Shown here piece after piece: positions 16,589 to 25,679 of a stretch of DNA of 64,000 nt. The notes beneath the pieces were generated by a model that had not been told where the DNA came from, made no database searches, and was given only the letters and a program-made list of their open reading frames with translations. The position numbers and the translations under genes were made by a program. Position 1 is the first letter of the stretch. Every line of letters starts with the position of its first letter. Origin of the DNA: Micromonospora sp. C95 (GTDB lineage Bacteria > Actinomycetota > Actinomycetes > Mycobacteriales > Micromonosporaceae); NCBI RefSeq assembly GCF_018070465.1, contig NZ_JAGPXT010000010.1, positions 162,076 to 226,075 on the forward strand, given 5' to 3'.

Positions 16589-18118
16589 ATGAGCAACGGG
16601 TGGGTGCTGCCCGACGAGGTGCTGCGGGAGGCACCGACGTACACGCCGCGTCCCGGTGAGCTCGCAGATCTCGAGCTGCTGCTGATCGGTGCGTACGCGC
16701 CACTGACCGGGTTCATGACCCGGGCCGACCTGGTCTCGGTCAGCCGCCGGGGCCGGCTGGTCGACGGTGCCCCGTGGCCGGTCGCCGTCGCCCTTCAGGT
16801 GCCCGCGACGCTGGCGCAGCAACTCGACCTCATTGACCCGGGCCGGCGAGCCCTGGTGCTCACCGACAGTGAGGGTGCGCCGATGGCGGCCCTGGAGGTG
16901 GCCGACGTCTGGACGATCCGCGACGGCGTGTCCGGGGTCGGCGGCACCGTGCGCCGGCTGGGCGACGGCGCGCACGGCCCGTTCCAGCGGCTGCGGCGTA
17001 CGCCCGAGGAGATTCGCGCGTTGCTGCCGCCGGGTCGGGTGCTCGGGGTGGTCGCCGACCGCCCGCTGCACCGGCCGCAACTGGCCCAGATCGCGCACGC
17101 CGTACGCACCCTGAGCGCCCACGTGTTGATCATGATTCCGGTCGGCGAGGACGGCACCGGCGGACTGCCGCCGGAGGCACTGGTACGCAGCGTGTTCGCG
17201 GCCCGGGACCGGATGCCTCCGGCGACCCTGGTCGCCGTGCCGTTCTCCCGGCGACGCGACGAGATCAGTGACGCCCTGCTGCTGGCCCGGGTCTCCGCTG
17301 CGTACGGCGTCACCCATCTGCTCTCCACCGGCGAGATGCTCTCCGGGGCCGGGCTGCGGGTGCTGGTGCCCCGTGAGCTGGCCTACGACAACCGGGACGG
17401 CCAGTGGCGCTGGCGCGACGACATCCCGCCCCGCAACCGGCGACTGGCGCTGACCCAGGCGGAAGTCGAAGACCTGCTGGACCGGGGTTTCCCGCTGCCC
17501 GAGTGGCACACCCCGCCGGCGGTGGCCAAGGAGCTGAGTCGGGCCCGGCCGCCCCGGCGGCACCGTGGCCTGGTGGTGTTCCTGACCGGGCTCTCCGGTT
17601 CCGGCAAGTCGACCGTCGCCCGGGGGCTCGCCGACGCGCTACGCGAGGAGGGCGAGCGTACGGTCACGCTGCTCGACGGCGACGTGGTGCGGCGCGAGCT
17701 GACCGCCGGGCTTGGCTTCAGCAAGGCCGACCGGGACACAAACGTGCGGCGGATCGGTTGGGTCGCCGCCGAGATCGCCCGGCACCACGGCATCGGCATC
17801 TGCTGCCCGATCGCCCCGTACGCCCAGGCCCGGTCGACCGCCCGGGAGATGGCGACGGCGGCGGGTGCCGGGTTCGTGCTGGTGCACGTCGCCACTCCGC
17901 TGGAGGTCTGCGAGAAACGCGACCGCAAGGGCCTGTACGCCCGGGCCCGGGCGGGACTGCTCACCGGGATGACCGGCATCGACGACCCGTACGAGGAGCC
18001 GACCGACGCGGATCTGGTGCTGGACACCACCGATCTGACCGTCGGCGAGGCGGTGCAGCGGGTTCTGCACCACCTGACCGAGACCGGTTGGGTGGAGCCG
18101 CGCCTGCCCTCGCTCTGA
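16589..18118 (+). CDS. cysC: Adenylyl-sulfate (APS) kinase with degenerate ATP-sulfurylase-like N-terminal region
   Basis: A 509-aa two-part protein. The last 180 residues are APS kinase, which phosphorylates adenylyl sulfate to PAPS: P-loop LTGLSGSGKST, LLDGDVVRREL, LGFSKADRDTNVRRI and CEKRDRKGLYARAR. The first 310 residues follow the ATP-sulfurylase layout (PUA-like part with LIGAYAPLTGFM, then a Rossmann-like part). Where active sulfurylases have Q-x-R-N-x-x-H-x-x-H, this one reads VADRPLHRPQL, so the Gln, Asn and second His are gone. Sulfurylase activity is therefore doubtful. ATG 16589 is preferred over GTG 16562 because of the GGAG/GGGGG stretch before it. No other sulfate-assimilation gene lies nearby. 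Confidence 0.85.
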   Translation: MSNGWVLPDEVLREAPTYTPRPGELADLELLLIGAYAPLTGFMTRADLVSVSRRGRLVDGAPWPVAVALQVPATLAQQLDLIDPGRRALVLTDSEGAPMAALEVADVWTIRDGVSGVGGTVRRLGDGAHGPFQRLRRTPEEIRALLPPGRVLGVVADRPLHRPQLAQIAHAVRTLSAHVLIMIPVGEDGTGGLPPEALVRSVFAARDRMPPATLVAVPFSRRRDEISDALLLARVSAAYGVTHLLSTGEMLSGAGLRVLVPRELAYDNRDGQWRWRDDIPPRNRRLALTQAEVEDLLDRGFPLPEWHTPPAVAKELSRARPPRRHRGLVVFLTGLSGSGKSTVARGLADALREEGERTVTLLDGDVVRRELTAGLGFSKADRDTNVRRIGWVAAEIARHHGIGICCPIAPYAQARSTAREMATAAGAGFVLVHVATPLEVCEKRDRKGLYARARAGLLTGMTGIDDPYEEPTDADLVLDTTDLTVGEAVQRVLHHLTETGWVEPRLPSL

Positions 18119-18211
18119 CACCGGGCCAGCGCCCTTCCGGTGGTCGACTCCGCGCGCTAATGTTTGTTTCTGTTCGGATGCGTTCGATCATGTGACTGCG
18201 GGGAGGGGTCG

Positions 18212-19000
18212 ATGCTCGCGCGGCAACGCCATGCGGCGATCCTCGACCGGGTCCGCCTGACCGGCGGCGTGCGCGTCGGCGAGTTGGCCGCCGAGTTCGG
18301 CGTCTCCGAGATGACCATCCGCCGCGACCTGGACCTGCTGCACGAACGTGGCCTGCTCGCCAAGGTGCACGGTGGTGCCACCGTCGCCGGCGCCACCGAC
18401 GAGCCGGGCTTCCAGGCGAAGTCGGTGCGCCAGCAGGCCGAGAAGACGGCGATCGCGGCGCGTGCCGCCCGGCTGGTCCGTCCCGGAGCGGCGATCGCGC
18501 TCTCCGCCGGCACCACCACCGCCGAGCTGGCCCGGCAGCTGGTCGACGTGCCGGCCCTGACCGTGGTGACCAACTCGCTGCCGGTGGCCGACATCCTGCA
18601 CGAGCGGGGCCGCGCCGACCAGACGGTGGTGCTGACCGGTGGGGTACGCACCCCCTCGGACGCCCTGGTCGGGCCACTTGCCGTCGGCGCCGTCCGCACC
18701 CTGCACCTCGATCTGCTCTTTCTCGGCGTGCACGGGATAACCGAGCGGACCGGTTTCACCACCCCGAACCTGACCGAGGCCGAGACGAACCGGGCGCTGG
18801 TCGCGGCGGCGGACCGGTTGGTGGTGCTCGCCGACCACACCAAGTGGGGCACCGTCGGCATCTCCGCCATCACCGACCTGGGCGCGGCCGACGTGCTGGT
18901 CACCGACGACCGGTTGGCGCCACAGGCCCGACGACTGCTCAGCGACCGGGTCGGCGAGCTGATCGTCGTGCCGATCCCCGAAGGCGGGACACCACGATGA
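18212..19000 (+). CDS. DeoR/GlpR-family transcriptional regulator
   Basis: A 262-aa repressor. The N-terminal HTH (VGELAAEFGVSEMTIRRDLDLL) is followed by the family hallmark LHERGLLAKVHGGAT. The sugar-phosphate-sensing isomerase-like domain includes AALSAGTTTAEL-type sequence (ALSAGTTTAELARQL) and FLGVHGITERTGFT. ATG 18212 has GGGAGGGG five bases upstream. Its stop overlaps the galT start (ATGA), so it is cotranscribed with galT and probably controls galactose use and its own expression. A T-rich direct-repeat-like stretch (TGTTTGTTTCTGTTC, about 18162-18176) before the gene is a plausible operator. Confidence 0.9.
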   Translation: MLARQRHAAILDRVRLTGGVRVGELAAEFGVSEMTIRRDLDLLHERGLLAKVHGGATVAGATDEPGFQAKSVRQQAEKTAIAARAARLVRPGAAIALSAGTTTAELARQLVDVPALTVVTNSLPVADILHERGRADQTVVLTGGVRTPSDALVGPLAVGAVRTLHLDLLFLGVHGITERTGFTTPNLTEAETNRALVAAADRLVVLADHTKWGTVGISAITDLGAADVLVTDDRLAPQARRLLSDRVGELIVVPIPEGGTPR

Positions 19001-20073
19001 AGCGTACGGCGATCAGCCTGGCCGACGGCCGCGAACTGATCTACTTCGACGAGCGCGACGACGCCGTCCGGGACCAACCGGACCGGCGCCCGTTGCCACC
19101 TCCCCCACCCGCCTCCCAACTGCGCTACGACCCGCTCACCGACGAGTGGGTGGCGTTGGCGGTGCACCGGCAGACCCGCACCTTCCTGCCACCGGCCGAC
19201 CAGTGCCCGCTCTGCCCCTCGACGGCGGACCGGCTCAGCGAGATCCCGGCCCCGGACTACGCGGTCGCGGTCTTCGAGAACCGGTTCCCGGCGTTGAGCG
19301 AGCGGGTGGTCGCGGAACCGGCCGCGATCACGCCGTTCACCGCGGCCCGGCCGGGGCAGGGGCGCTGCGAGGTGGTCTGCTTCACCGACGACCACAACGC
19401 CTCCTTCGCCGCGCTGCCGCCGCGCCGGGTGCGTACCGTGCTGGACGCGCTGGCCGACCGGACCACGGTGCTCGGTGGGTTGCCCGGTGTCGAGCAGGTG
19501 TTCTGCTTCGAGAACCGGGGCGTGGAGATCGGGGTGACGCTGCATCACCCGCACGGGCAGATCTACGCGTACCCGTTCGTCACCCCCCGGACGCGGTCGC
19601 TGCTGGGTGCGGCCCGCCGACACGCCGAGCGCACCGGCGGCGGCAATCTCTACGCCGACGTGCTGGCCGCCGAACGCGCCGCCGGCGAGCGGGTGGTGGC
19701 GACGAACCAGCACTGGACGGCGTACGTCCCGGCAGCCGCCCGGTGGCCGTTCGAGGTGCACCTCGCGCCGCACCGGGCGGTACCCGACATCCCCGCGTTG
19801 ACCGACGCGGAACGCGACGCGTTCGGGCCGCTCTACCTGGACCTGCTGCGTCGCTTCGACGGGCTGTTCGACACGCCCATGCCCTACATCGCCGCCTGGC
19901 ACCAGGCACCGGTGCGCGTCGAGCGTGAGCTGGGGCATCTGCACCTGCAACTGTTCAGCGTCCGGCGGGCGGCGGACAAGCTGAAGTACCTGGCCGGCTC
20001 GGAGTCGGCCATGGGGGTCTTCATCAACGACGTCGCCCCGGAACGGGCCGCCGAGCTGCTGCGCACGGTGTGA
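18997..20073 (+). CDS. galT: Galactose-1-phosphate uridylyltransferase
   Basis: A Leloir-pathway enzyme that exchanges UMP between UDP-glucose and galactose-1-phosphate. The 358-aa protein has the zinc-binding CPLC (about residues 70-73), the nucleotide-binding FENRFPAL, and the active site HHPHGQ, in which the second His of the HPH motif takes the UMP. WHQAPVRVERELGHLHLQLF is the second zinc/histidine region. It is coupled to the DeoR regulator. galK and galE, the usual partners, are not in the window. The gene ends at a strong hairpin 61 bp downstream. Confidence 0.95.
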   Translation: MKRTAISLADGRELIYFDERDDAVRDQPDRRPLPPPPPASQLRYDPLTDEWVALAVHRQTRTFLPPADQCPLCPSTADRLSEIPAPDYAVAVFENRFPALSERVVAEPAAITPFTAARPGQGRCEVVCFTDDHNASFAALPPRRVRTVLDALADRTTVLGGLPGVEQVFCFENRGVEIGVTLHHPHGQIYAYPFVTPRTRSLLGAARRHAERTGGGNLYADVLAAERAAGERVVATNQHWTAYVPAAARWPFEVHLAPHRAVPDIPALTDAERDAFGPLYLDLLRRFDGLFDTPMPYIAAWHQAPVRVERELGHLHLQLFSVRRAADKLKYLAGSESAMGVFINDVAPERAAELLRTV

Positions 20074-20134
20074 CGGACGGTCGCCGCAGGGCACCGGGCC
20101 GCGCCAGCGCCAGCAGGGCCGGGACAGCAGGGCG

Positions 20135-20160
20135 CGGGGGGCCCGGGACAGGGCCCCCCG
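20135..20160 (+). terminator. Terminator after galT
   Basis: A perfect 10-bp stem of G and C (20135-20144 with 20151-20160) with a six-base loop, lying 61 bp past the galT stop. No T-run follows, as is usual in this kind of genome. Confidence 0.7.
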
Positions 20161-20361
20161 CGGGGAAGGGACGGCTGGCTGTACTCGACAGCCGGGAAGG
20201 CTGGCTGCTGGGCACGCGCGTCGCGCGGTGGCGACGGTCAACCTTCCAGGACGGGACTGGCATCTCGTCCACTCAGGTCAACGAGGCGCGCCGGACGAAG
20301 TGACGCCGACTGGCGCGTCCCGTCGCGACACGCCGCCGGTGCGGGTTCCGGATACGCCGAA

Positions 20362-20384
20362 CCCGCCGGCGCTCGGCCGGCGGG
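20362..20384 (-). terminator. Terminator after icd
   Basis: A nine-bp stem CCCGCCGGC / GCCGGCGGG with a five-base loop lies 22 bp past the icd stop. The stretch from 20161 to 20361 between this and the galT terminator shows nothing clear. Confidence 0.6.
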
Positions 20385-20406
20385 CTCGATGTGCTGCGGG
20401 TGAGAC

Positions 20407-21624
20407 TCAGGCGGCCAGGCGGCGCGCCAGGTTCTCGTCGAGCGTGTTCATGAACTCGTCGGTGGTCTGCCACGGAGCGTCGCGCGAGATCAGCAGCGCG
20501 AGGTCCTTGGTCATCTGGCCGCCCTCGACGGTGTCGACGATGACCTGCTCCAGGGTGTTGGCGAACTCGGTGACCGCCGGGGTGTCGTCCAGCTTGCCCC
20601 GGTGGGCCAGGCCCCGGGTCCAGGCGTAGATCGAGGCGATCGGGTTGGTCGAGGTCTTCTCGCCCTTCTGCCACTGCCGGTAGTGCCGGGTGACGGTGCC
20701 GTGGGCGGCCTCGGCCTCGACGGTGCGACCGTCGGGGGAGAGCAGGACCGAGGTCATCAGGCCGAGCGAGCCGAAGCCCTGCGCGACGGTGTCGGACTGC
20801 ACGTCACCGTCGTAGTTCTTGCAGGCCCAGACGTAGCCGCCTTCCCACTTGAGCGCGGCGGCGACCATGTCGTCGATCAGCCGGTGCTCGTAGGTGAGGC
20901 CCGCGGCGTCGAACTCGGCCTGGAACTCGTTCTCGAACACCTCGGCGAAGATGTCCTTGAACCGGCCGTCGTACGCCTTGAGGATGGTGTTCTTGGTGGA
21001 CATGTAGACCGGGTAGTTGCGGTCCAGTCCGTAGCGGAACGAGGCGCGGGCGAAGTCCCGGATCGAGTCGTCGAAGTTGTACATGCCCATCGCGATGCCG
21101 CCGCCGGGGAAGTTGGCGACCTCCATCTCGACCGGCTCCGAGCCGTCGGCGGGGGTGTAGGTGATGGTCACCGTGCCCGGGCCGGGGACCACGAAGTCGG
21201 TGGCCTTGTACTGGTCGCCGTGGGCGTGCCGGCCGATGATGATCGGCTTGGTCCAGCCGGGCACGAGCCGCGGCACGTTGGACATGATGATCGGCTCGCG
21301 GAAGACCACGCCGCCGAGGATGTTGCGGATGGTGCCGTTCGGCGACCGCCACATCTTCTTCAGCCCGAACTCCTCCACCCGGGCCTCGTCCGGGGTGATG
21401 GTGGCGCACTTGACGCCCACGCCGTGCTGCTTGATGGCGTTGGCGGCGTCGACGGTCACCTGGTCGTCGGTGGCGTCGCGGTGCTGGATCGAGAGGTCGT
21501 AGTAGTGCAGGTCGACGTCGAGGTAGGGCAGGATCAGCTGCTCCCGGATCTGCTTCCAGATGATCCGGGTCATCTCGTCGCCGTCGAGCTCCACGACCGG
21601 GTTGTTTACCTTGATCTTCGCCAT
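20407..21624 (-). CDS. icd: NADP-dependent isocitrate dehydrogenase, dimeric eukaryote-like type
   Basis: Oxidative decarboxylation of isocitrate to 2-oxoglutarate in the TCA cycle. The 405-aa protein begins [20 protein letters not shown], which is diagnostic of the homodimeric IDH1/IDH2-like family rather than the E. coli or monomeric types. Further landmarks are [12 protein letters not shown] (substrate Ser/Asn), [23 protein letters not shown] (metal Asp residues) and [12 protein letters not shown] plus [13 protein letters not shown] (cofactor). ATG 21624 has GAGGAG upstream. The longer in-frame extension has no family similarity. Two further TCA loci (mdh, sucCD) lie in the window as separate units. 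Confidence 0.97.
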   Translation of the reverse strand: MAKIKVNNPVVELDGDEMTRIIWKQIREQLILPYLDVDLHYYDLSIQHRDATDDQVTVDAANAIKQHGVGVKCATITPDEARVEEFGLKKMWRSPNGTIRNILGGVVFREPIIMSNVPRLVPGWTKPIIIGRHAHGDQYKATDFVVPGPGTVTITYTPADGSEPVEMEVANFPGGGIAMGMYNFDDSIRDFARASFRYGLDRNYPVYMSTKNTILKAYDGRFKDIFAEVFENEFQAEFDAAGLTYEHRLIDDMVAAALKWEGGYVWACKNYDGDVQSDTVAQGFGSLGLMTSVLLSPDGRTVEAEAAHGTVTRHYRQWQKGEKTSTNPIASIYAWTRGLAHRGKLDDTPAVTEFANTLEQVIVDTVEGGQMTKDLALLISRDAPWQTTDEFMNTLDENLARRLAA

Positions 21625-21808
21625 CGGCCGGCGCTCCTCTCGGGTGACATGCTCAAGCAGTACGAGCGTACTGGATCGGCTCGAACGAGGAACGGCGCGC
21701 CCGCCGGTCGACCCGCACCGGCGGTGCCGGCGCCACGGACGGGCACCGGGCCCGGGGAGGCAGTACCCCCGCCGGGCCCGGTGCACACCAGCACCCGGAC
21801 CACCTGGC

Positions 21809-22207
21809 TCAGTCGGCCGCCTCCGGCTCGTGCATCCACTGCACGAGCTGCAGGATCACCCCGTTGGGATCGGTGACCTGGAAGAAGCGCTCACCCCACG
21901 GCTCGGTCTGGATCGGGGTGGCGATCGGCACCCCGGCGGCAGTGAGCCGGGCGTACTCGGCGTCGATGTCGTCGACGACGAAGGCGACGAGCACCCCTTC
22001 GGCCCGCTGCGTCCGCAGGCTTTCCGGCTGGAGACTTGCCAACCCGGTACGCAGGAAGATCAGGTTGAACCCGACGTCGTCCCGGGCCAGCGAGACGAAG
22101 CCGTCGGCCGACATCTGCTCGTGGAATCCGAAGTGCTGCTTGACGAACGCGGCCGAGGCCGGCACGTCCTCGACGTTCAGCGAGATCGCCGATGCCGTGA
22201 TGTGCAC
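21809..22207 (-). CDS. VOC (glyoxalase/bleomycin-resistance fold) protein
   Basis: A protein of about 132 aa from the VOC superfamily: [40 protein letters not shown] and [16 protein letters not shown] give the paired beta-alpha-beta-beta-beta modules. The substrate is unknown. GTG 22207 is chosen because the conserved fold begins at once ([10 protein letters not shown]) and AGGGG lies seven bases upstream. The ATG at 22243 would sit inside the palindromic operator described next. It is divergent from a TetR repressor that probably controls it. Confidence 0.88.
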   Translation of the reverse strand: MHITASAISLNVEDVPASAAFVKQHFGFHEQMSADGFVSLARDDVGFNLIFLRTGLASLQPESLRTQRAEGVLVAFVVDDIDAEYARLTAAGVPIATPIQTEPWGERFFQVTDPNGVILQLVQWMHEPEAAD

Positions 22208-22235
22208 GCGCACCCCCTGTGCGGAGACGATAACT

Positions 22236-22257
22236 ACGTACATTGTACAACGTACGT
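22236..22257. promoter_or_regulatory. 22-bp palindromic operator between VOC gene and tetR
   Basis: ACGTAC...GTACGT is palindromic at 20 of 22 positions, with centre TTGTACAA. It lies 28 bp before the chosen VOC start and 32 bp before the TetR start. That is the expected place for a TetR dimer site blocking both promoters. Confidence 0.75.
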
Positions 22258-22289
22258 CGTACGGCGATTCGACCTGCGAAGATCGTGGG

Positions 22290-23066
22290 GTGCCCGACCA
22301 TCGCACCGGGGGCGGAGACCCCGCGCACACCCTGCGCCTGCTCTGGCGCCAGACCGGCGACGTCCCCCGTCGTGGCCCCCGCCCGGGCCGCTCACTCGAC
22401 GAGATCGTGACCGCCGCGATCGAGCTGGCGGACGCCGAAGGGCTGGACGCGGTGACCATGCGCGCGCTCGCCCAGGCCGTCGGCGTGGCGCCGATGACCC
22501 TCTACACGTACGTGCCGGGCAAGGCCGAGCTGCTCGACCTGATGCTCGACGCGATCTACACCGGCATGCCCCGGCCGGACCGCTCCGGCGACCCCTGGCG
22601 GGCGCGGGTGGCAGCGGTGGCGGCGGACAACCGGGACCTCTTCACCGCGCACCCCTGGGCGGCCGAGGTCGCCACCGGCCGCCCGCCGCTGGGGCCGGGT
22701 CAGATGACCAAGTACGAGTACGAACTGCGCGCCTTCGACGGCACCGGGCTGGACGACGTGACCCGCGACGCCGCGTTGACCTTCGTCCTCGACTTCGTCC
22801 GGGCTGCCGCCCGCGCGGCGGCCGAGGCACGCTCGGCGCAGCAGGCGAGCACCTGGACGGACGAACAGTGGTGGACGGCGAACGCACCCCTGTTGGCGCA
22901 GGTGCTCGACGAGCGGCGCTTTCCGACCGCCGTCCGGGTCGGTGCCGCGGCCGGCGCCGCCCAGAACGCCGCATACCACCCCGGTCAGGCGTACGAGTTC
23001 GGCCTGGCCCGCGTCCTCGACGGCCTGACGACCCTGATCGCCCTCACCCCCGAACCGCCACATTGA
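22290..23066 (+). CDS. TetR-family transcriptional repressor
   Basis: A 258-aa regulator. The HTH covers about residues 30-85 (LDEIVTAAIELADAEGLDAV, MRALAQAVGVAPMTLYTYVP, GKAELLDLMLDAIY). The C-terminal ligand domain is of the TetR_C_1 (tetracycline-repressor-like) kind, with DNRDLFTAHPWAAEVATGRP. The Arg/Gly/Pro-rich first 30 residues precede the fold. GTG 22290 is the first start after the operator. Divergent placement and the palindrome point to control of the VOC gene and itself; the inducer is unknown. The TGA stop lies in the left arm of a terminator hairpin. Confidence 0.9.
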   Translation: MPDHRTGGGDPAHTLRLLWRQTGDVPRRGPRPGRSLDEIVTAAIELADAEGLDAVTMRALAQAVGVAPMTLYTYVPGKAELLDLMLDAIYTGMPRPDRSGDPWRARVAAVAADNRDLFTAHPWAAEVATGRPPLGPGQMTKYEYELRAFDGTGLDDVTRDAALTFVLDFVRAAARAAAEARSAQQASTWTDEQWWTANAPLLAQVLDERRFPTAVRVGAAAGAAQNAAYHPGQAYEFGLARVLDGLTTLIALTPEPPH

Positions 23067-23120
23067 CCAAGAGGTTCGTGTCCCGGATCAGCTTCTCCGG
23101 GACGCGAACCTCCTGGTCAA
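23063..23120. terminator. Two-way terminator between tetR and mdh
   Basis: Arms 23063-23087 and 23096-23120 pair at 23 of 25 positions around an eight-base loop (TTGACCAAGAGG... / ...CCTCCTGGTCAA). It separates convergent genes and includes the tetR stop codon. Confidence 0.8.
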
Positions 23121-23135
23121 CTCAGCTCGTCGCGG

Positions 23136-24086
23136 TCACATGGACGCGACATCGGCCTGCTTGGCGCGGACGGCCTCGGCGGCCTCCTTGAGCGCGGCCA
23201 GCTCGTCGGCGTCGAGGTCGGTCTCCACCACGCGCTTGACGCCCTGGGCACCGATCTCGGCCTCCACACCCAGGTAGACACCGGAGATGCCGTACTCGCC
23301 GTCGACCCAGGCGCAGACCGGCATGACCTCGCCGGAGTCCTCCGCGACGGCTTTCGCCATCCGGGCCGCCGCCGCCGACGGCGCGTAGTACGCCGACCCG
23401 GTCTTGAGCAGCGCCACCACCTCGGCGCCACCGTTGCGGGTACGCACGACCAGGTCCTCGATCTGCTCGGCCGGCATCACCTCGCGCAGCGGCTTGCCGT
23501 TCACGCTGCTCTGCGACGGCACCGGAACCATGGTGTCCCCGTGCGAACCGAGGGTCAGCGTCTTCACCGACTTCACCGGCACCTGCAACGCCTCGGCGAC
23601 GAAGTTGGTGAACCGGGCGGTGTCGAGCATGCCGGCCTGGCCGAGCACCCGGTTGCGCGGGAACTGGGTGGCGATCTGGGCCAGCGCGGTCATCTCGTCG
23701 AGCGGGTTGGAGACCACGATGACCACGGCGTTCGGTGCGTACTTGGCCACGTTCTCGGCGACCTGGCGGACGATCTTGGCGTTGGTCTCCAGCAGGTCCA
23801 TCCGGCTCATCCCGGGCTTGCGCGGCAGGCCGGCGGTGATGACGACCACGTCGGAGCCCTCGATGCCCTCGTAGCCCTCGCCGTTCGGGCCGGTCGTGAC
23901 CCCGACCACCTTGCTCTCGAAGCCCTCCACAGCACGTGACTGGTTGAGGTCCAGGGCGATCCCCGCGGGCTTGCCCTCGATGATGTCGGTGATCACGACG
24001 GTGTCGAAGACGTCGTACTCGGCCAGGCGCTGCGCGGTGGTGGAGCCGTAGAATCCGGCCCCGACGACAGTGACCTTCTTACCCAT
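23136..24086 (-). CDS. mdh: Malate dehydrogenase (LDH-like class)
   Basis: NAD-dependent oxidation of malate to oxaloacetate in the TCA cycle. The 316-aa protein has the nucleotide-binding start KKVTVVGAGFYGSTTAQRLA, with an Asp at the end of the second strand (TDIIEG) favouring NAD. The mobile loop reads ITAGLPRKPGMSRMDLL, where the Arg residues select a dicarboxylic acid. The catalytic His is in TLGSHGDTMVP. This is the LDH-like MDH group rather than the long actinobacterial type. GGGAG precedes the ATG. folD lies 80 bp upstream in the same direction. Confidence 0.95.
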   Translation of the reverse strand: MGKKVTVVGAGFYGSTTAQRLAEYDVFDTVVITDIIEGKPAGIALDLNQSRAVEGFESKVVGVTTGPNGEGYEGIEGSDVVVITAGLPRKPGMSRMDLLETNAKIVRQVAENVAKYAPNAVVIVVSNPLDEMTALAQIATQFPRNRVLGQAGMLDTARFTNFVAEALQVPVKSVKTLTLGSHGDTMVPVPSQSSVNGKPLREVMPAEQIEDLVVRTRNGGAEVVALLKTGSAYYAPSAAAARMAKAVAEDSGEVMPVCAWVDGEYGISGVYLGVEAEIGAQGVKRVVETDLDADELAALKEAAEAVRAKQADVASM

Positions 24087-24166
24087 GGTCGTCCCACTCC
24101 CTGATACCAGTCGGTTTTCCGGACCGTATCAGCCATCCTGGCACCGATCGGGCCAGGGGCGGACGG

Positions 24167-25027
24167 TTATGGGCGTTCGGCCCGCTCCACGACGTTCGTG
24201 AGCAGCATGGCGCGAGTCATCGGACCGACGCCACCGGGCATCGGCACCAGCTTGCCGGCCACCTCGGCGACCTCGGGGTCCACGTCACCGGTGTAGCGGC
24301 CCTTGCCGTCCGCACCGATCACCCGGGTGATGCCCACGTCGACCACGACGGCACCGGGGGTGACCATGTCCGCGGTGAGCAGGCCGGGTACGCCGGCCGC
24401 CACGATCACGACGTCGGCGGCCCGGGTGTGCGCGGCCAGGTCCAGCGTGCCGGTGTGGCAGAGGGTGACGGTGGCGTTCTCGCTCCGCCGCGTCAGCAGC
24501 AGTCCCAGCGGGCGCCCGACGGTGTTACCCCGGCCCACCACGGCCACGTTGGCGCCCCGCAGCGGCACGTCGTGCCGGCGGAGCAGTTCCACGATGCCGC
24601 GCGGGGTGCAGGGCAGCGGCGCGTCGTAGCCGAGCACCAGCCGACCCAGGTTGACCGGGTGCAGACCGTCGGCGTCCTTGTCCGGGTCGATCAGCTCCAG
24701 CACCCGCTGCGTGTCCAGGTGCGCCGGCAACGGCAGTTGGACGATGTAGCCGTGGCAGGCCGGATCGGCGTTCAGCTCGGCGAGGACCTGGTCGACCTGG
24801 TCCTGGGTGGCGTCGGCCGGCAACTCCCGACGGATGGAGGCGATGCCGACCTCGGCGCAGTCCCGGTGCTTGCCGTTGACGTACGCCTGAGAGCCCGGAT
24901 CGGACCCGACCAGCACCGTGCCGAGCCCCGGCACGGTGCCCCGTTCCGCCAGCGCCTTGACCCGCGCCCGCAGCTCGTCCTTGATCTCGGCCGCGGTCGC
25001 CTTGCCGTCCAGAAGCGTCGCCGTCAC
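24167..25027 (-). CDS. folD: Bifunctional methylenetetrahydrofolate dehydrogenase / cyclohydrolase
   Basis: Interconverts 5,10-methylene-, methenyl- and 10-formyl-tetrahydrofolate, supplying formyl groups to the two transformylases (PurN and PurH activities) encoded at 34.6-36.8 kb. The 286-aa protein has the catalytic Tyr/Lys in [16 protein letters not shown], the folate motif [22 protein letters not shown], the NADP motif [12 protein letters not shown] and the signature [14 protein letters not shown]. The start is GTG 25027 ([11 protein letters not shown]), at the normal family position. It is probably cotranscribed with mdh. Confidence 0.96.
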   Translation of the reverse strand: MTATLLDGKATAAEIKDELRARVKALAERGTVPGLGTVLVGSDPGSQAYVNGKHRDCAEVGIASIRRELPADATQDQVDQVLAELNADPACHGYIVQLPLPAHLDTQRVLELIDPDKDADGLHPVNLGRLVLGYDAPLPCTPRGIVELLRRHDVPLRGANVAVVGRGNTVGRPLGLLLTRRSENATVTLCHTGTLDLAAHTRAADVVIVAAGVPGLLTADMVTPGAVVVDVGITRVIGADGKGRYTGDVDPEVAEVAGKLVPMPGGVGPMTRAMLLTNVVERAERP

Positions 25028-25679
25028 GACCAGATCGTCTCACGGCCGTCGCCACCGGCTCCCCCGACCTCGGCTACCCGACCGATCGGCCACCCGGCGA
25101 GCGGCTCGGTGACCTGGAGGGGTGATGGGGGTGATGCCCCTGTCGAGCTGAGGGCGTGGACGGGTCGGGCGCATCGGCCTTCGGCGCGGCTGCGCGGGCG
25201 CAGGGGTCGGTCGGAGCGCGCTGCGAGAGCACAGACGGGTCAGCTCGACAGGGGCCGAACAGGAGTGTTGCCGGGGCGCCAGCCGGCCTCTGCCGGCCCG
25301 AACGACGAGACCACCAATTACTTAAAGTCACGTGGTCTTAATCACTTAGCGTGACGGCTTGTGCGGCAGCGCACAGCAATTTCGGACGGCAGGGCATGAA
25401 GGCCTGCAATCTGGCGGTCAGGCCGAGTGGCCCACCAAGCCTCCCAACCGACCTCGGATGCTGCCGAATTGGGCCACATCACCGCACTTCGCAGCGGAAA
25501 AGGGCCGGCGGACCTAGCACGGGAGCACGAGACCGACAAGACCAAGGGTGGGGTTCCGTTATCCCTTCGCAACCGCCGCGTTGCCGAGCTGCGGCATTCG
25601 ACCTACCGTTGCCGGTCGTTGCGCAGCGTCACCCAATGCCGGGCCCGACTGCGCAGCGTAATGGAGATGAGGAGGCTAG
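25028..25679. other. 650-bp gap between folD and the peptide ABC operon
   Basis: No convincing gene was found. The folD-proximal half holds the inverted repeat listed separately. The dpp-proximal half has an unusually AT-rich stretch at 25315-25352 with two similar words (AATTACTTA, AATCACTTA) 23 bp apart, and a 7-bp inverted pair AGACCAC/GTGGTCT. It is a likely promoter/operator region for the downstream operon, though no -35/-10 pair stands out. Confidence 0.5.
25136..25255. repeat. Inverted repeat with 16-bp perfect arms and 88-bp spacer
   Basis: Arms 25136-25151 (GCCCCTGTCGAGCTGA) and 25240-25255 are exact reverse complements. The spacer is very GC-rich and can form smaller hairpins; the word GACGGGTC occurs twice in it. 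No promoter or coding frame was identified inside. It may be a structured RNA or an old insertion. Confidence 0.65.

Noticed and set aside
20070..20303. A 77-codon frame after galT as a further galactose gene
   Set aside because: It spans the galT terminator hairpin and has no resemblance to GalK or any domain.
21809..22243. ATG 22243 as start of the VOC gene
   Set aside because: It lies inside the palindromic operator, and the residues added (MYVVIVSAQG) are outside the fold.
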